Part shown: in pieces, positions 4,287-5,584 of the stretch
Layout: each line of letters begins with the position of its first letter
Numbering within the stretch: position 1 is the stretch's first letter
Notes under the pieces: model-generated
What the model was told of the DNA's origin: nothing
Seen by the model: the letters and a program-made list of their open reading frames with translations, nothing else
The model's database searches: none
Program-made: the position numbers and the translations under genes
Assembly (NCBI GenBank): GCA_902792495.1
Contig: CADBAC010000100.1
Span: 1-5,584 of the forward strand
Length of the DNA stretch: 5,584 nt
Source: Ruminococcus flavefaciens
GTDB lineage: Bacteria; Bacillota; Clostridia; Oscillospirales; Ruminococcaceae
Direction of reading: 5' to 3'

Positions 4287-4420
4287 TAATGCTCACCGTC
4301 CTTTTTCTTTATATCTTTTAATTCTTGCATTACTAATATATCAGCGCCTGTAAGTTCAATTAGCCATTCCGGTATTGTTAAAACGAAAATTAACAGAAAA
4401 AAATATCTAATCTTCTTCAT
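4286..4420 (-). CDS. 44-aa one-helix membrane protein
   Basis: A short AT-rich ORF: MKKIRYFFLLIFVLTIPEWL (1-20) forms a positively charged N-terminus and a hydrophobic helix of about 16-17 residues. A charged helix (MQELKDIKKKDGEH, 31-44) follows. This looks like a signal-anchored membrane peptide with its tail inside or outside undetermined; no signal peptidase site is evident. The ATG at 4420 is preceded by AAGGA (4433-4429) at 8 nt. It overlaps the C-terminal frame of the broken Cys-rich gene by 14 bp and joins the next gene by TAATG. The function is unknown. Confidence 0.55.
   Translation of the reverse strand: MKKIRYFFLLIFVLTIPEWLIELTGADILVMQELKDIKKKDGEH
4291..4302 (-). repeat. Recurring gene-junction sequence, copy 2
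   Basis: GCTCACCGTCCT on the plus strand is identical to 3759-3770. It sits in the codons for DGE at the end of the 44-aa membrane protein, 5 bp before the next ATG, and supplies the GGTGA ahead of that start. Confidence 0.5.
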
Positions 4421-4642
4421 TTTTCCGTTCCTTTATAAGCTGCTGTAATACATCATCAGCTGCGTTAATATGCGCAGGACAGTCTTCACATTGTGGAGCT
4501 GTACCGTCGCCCCAGTCATCAGTCCAGCCATAGCAGAAGTATAGCCTACTCCGTCAATGGTGAATTCTCTTGACGGCTTCCCTCTGCCAAGTGGATGCTT
4601 GCAAGCTCCAACACCTGCAATTTTTTTCTTGAACTCACTCAT
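4407..4642 (-). pseudogene. Cys-rich phage protein split by a frameshift
   Basis: The first frame starts at the ATG at 4642 and gives MSEFKKKIAGVGACKHPLGR, then GKPSREFTIDGVGY up to 4541. Unshifted, it runs on with unremarkable sequence to a stop at 4433. In the -1 frame from 4541 the sequence reads YFCYGWTDDWGDG, then TAPQCEDCPAH and a charged helix, stopping with TAG at 4407. That second frame has no start codon after its upstream TGA (4556-4554). Joined, the two give about 78 aa with C14, C37, a CYGWTDD motif and CEDC, which looks like one conserved small phage protein. No slippery heptamer is visible at the junction (about 4535-4546), so a single-base deletion or an assembly error is likelier than programmed frameshifting. 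It overlaps the upstream gene by 8 bp and the next by 14 bp. Confidence 0.65.
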
Positions 4643-5024
4643 TTTTCACACCGTCCTCTCCGATCAGAGCGAGGGCTTCGTCAGCATAACGCCATTTGAA
4701 ATCTTTTTCGAGAATACAAGCTACGTTGTTGTGTATTGGACATTCGTTAGGTAATAGTTTTTTACTGCATACTTTACATTCTTCGCCAAACTGAATTCCT
4801 GTCATATCCTCCACCGCCGCTTTCAGAAGTCGCTTTGCTTCGCACAACTCTGCAACGGTATCTCTCAGCATCTTATCACGCCGTTCAAGTGATTGTTGGT
4901 TTTCTTCTGCACAATCTTGATAACCTTGCAAGTAAATAAGAGCTTGTTCATCGGTATATCCGTACTTTTCTTTTATATGGTTGAATATACGCTTTATGAG
5001 TTTTTGTAAATCGTTCTCAGCCAT
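4635..5024 (-). CDS. Helical protein with C-terminal Cys cluster
   Basis: 129 aa. Residues 1-72 are helical and charged, with coiled-coil character around 38-72. A Cys motif follows: ECKVC (C83-x2-C86), C95 and C103. Then FKWRYADEALALIGEDG (109-125) closes the protein. The CxxC...C...C spacing followed by F-x-WRYADEA is reminiscent of hypothetical Clostridia phage proteins, but I can assign no function. The ATG at 5024 is chosen because GGAGG (5037-5033) is 8 nt upstream; a GTG at 5033 would fall inside that ribosome binding site. It overlaps the YopX gene by 8 bp and the next, broken gene by 8 bp, so it is part of a coupled operon. Confidence 0.65.
   Translation of the reverse strand: MAENDLQKLIKRIFNHIKEKYGYTDEQALIYLQGYQDCAEENQQSLERRDKMLRDTVAELCEAKRLLKAAVEDMTGIQFGEECKVCSKKLLPNECPIHNNVACILEKDFKWRYADEALALIGEDGVKNE
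4649..4662 (-). repeat. Recurring gene-junction sequence, copy 3
   Basis: CACCGTCCTCTCCG on the plus strand is identical to 3762-3775. It encodes the GEDG near the end of the Cys-cluster helical protein, just before the start of the split Cys-rich gene at 4642. Confidence 0.5.
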
Positions 5025-5442
5025 TTTCGCCACCTCCGATCAGCTCAGGGTTGTCGTAGATGTTGCCGATGATTTCGTATTCGCATTTTGCACTAATTGT
5101 CTTATCTTTACCGTCTAAACTTGTCCTGAAGAAGAAGCACTCTTCACTGTCCCACTTGATTGTGCCTCTGTCGGTACCTATTTCGCCGCCGGGGACGGGA
5201 AGTTTACAGTAGTGTCTAACAATATCCCCCTCGAAAATCCTTGTACCGTTCTTGTCGGTCAGGCCGGTGTACTGCCCGATGGTGCTTGACCTGATAAAAT
5301 GACTACTATTGCTCTCGTCAGGATTTCGCGCCGGTGTGTGTATCATGCTGGCGCTACCTGCTGCATCAGGCAGACGGACATAATAACCATATGCCCACTC
5401 GCCATTATCTTCACGCTTGGCTCTGAATAATATCTCTCTCAT
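5017..5442 (-). CDS. YopX family protein
   Basis: 141 aa. It starts MREILFRAKREDNGEWAYGY (1-20), followed by a variable loop (about 22-50). The signature GQYTGLTDKNGTRIFEGDIV (56-75), a beta-rich segment GTIKWDS (93-99) and EIIGNIYDNPEL (123-134) complete it. This is the complete order of the YopX family, first named from Bacillus phage SPbeta and widespread in Firmicutes phages; its biochemical function is unknown. The ATG at 5442 has AGGAG (5456-5450 region) 7 nt upstream and matches the family N-terminus, whereas in-frame ATGs at 5466 and 5463 lack a good site. It overlaps the partial upstream gene by 32 bp and the next gene by 8 bp. Confidence 0.92.
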   Translation of the reverse strand: MREILFRAKREDNGEWAYGYYVRLPDAAGSASMIHTPARNPDESNSSHFIRSSTIGQYTGLTDKNGTRIFEGDIVRHYCKLPVPGGEIGTDRGTIKWDSEECFFFRTSLDGKDKTISAKCEYEIIGNIYDNPELIGGGENG

Positions 5443-5584
5443 TTCCGCACTCCTGTTCTTCATCATGATATACCGTCATTTCGTTTTCAAGGAGCTTCTC
5501 ATGCTCTATTTCCCACCTGTACTTATATTCAGGATAGGGGCGATGCACTTCAGACCTTGCGAGCGCAAGTACATCTTTCAGTTT
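5411..5584 (-). CDS. Partial hypothetical protein, 3' end only
   Basis: The last 57 codons of a gene whose start lies beyond the right edge; this is the only open minus-strand frame there. The visible part is charged and Tyr-rich (HRPYPEYKYRWEIEHEKLLE around residues 14-33) with an acidic end containing one Cys, stopping at TGA 5413-5411. The family was not recognised. The 32-bp overlap with the YopX gene is larger than the other small-gene overlaps in the window. Confidence 0.55.
   Translation of the reverse strand, partial: KLKDVLALARSEVHRPYPEYKYRWEIEHEKLLENEMTVYHDEEQECGNERDIIQSQA

Noticed and set aside
4433..4535. Unshifted C-terminus of the 69-aa reading starting at 4642
   Set aside because: After GVGY the sequence loses its Cys and charged character, whereas the -1 frame continues with CYGWTDD and CEDC motifs.

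Overview
The window looks like part of a tailed-phage or prophage genome from a Clostridia-type Firmicutes host. This is inferred from the gene families present, the strong AAGGAGG-type ribosome binding sites, and the tight gene packing with 1-17 bp overlaps. Every supported gene lies on the minus strand, so transcription runs from the right edge to the left edge. No integrase, repressor or structural gene is in the window, so lytic phage and prophage cannot be told apart.

Right part (about 5584 down to 3026): a translationally coupled run of small accessory genes. In transcription order these are an edge-truncated ORF, a YopX-family protein, a helical protein with a Cys cluster, a frame-disrupted Cys-rich gene, a 44-aa one-helix membrane protein, a DUF1540-like protein, a 51-aa Cys-rich protein, a 30-aa one-helix membrane protein, a 72-aa Cys-rich protein, and two adjacent zinc-ribbon proteins resembling the Lar restriction-alleviation family. 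Two of the intact genes (44 and 30 aa), the 51-aa gene and the far half of the broken gene are short ORFs that are easy to miss.

Middle (about 3040 to 1542): a 100-bp intergenic gap holds a perfect 16-bp palindrome next to a GC-rich hairpin. It lies directly upstream of a HUH-type replication initiator-like protein. This gene overlaps a VRR-NUC nuclease by 88 bp, and a small Cys-rich protein follows. Together they form a plausible DNA replication/recombination module, and the gap is a candidate origin or control site.

Left part (about 1555 to 1): two sigma-70 region-4-like (DUF1492/ArpU-type) regulators flank a leader that contains a putative promoter, folded RNA elements and a tRNA with anticodon CAU. 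The tRNA has the hallmarks of an initiator (fMet) tRNA. Its encoded CCA end lies 3 nt before the ribosome binding site of the second regulator. A promoter-like site at the end of that regulator precedes an HNH endonuclease gene that runs to the window edge. In related phages that gene sits just before the terminase genes, so this edge is probably the start of the packaging/late module.

The most notable items are the initiator-like tRNA fused to a regulator leader, the HUH Rep-like gene with a palindrome upstream and an out-of-frame overlap with a nuclease, the split Cys-rich gene, and the string of mini zinc-binding proteins with recurring junction sequences.
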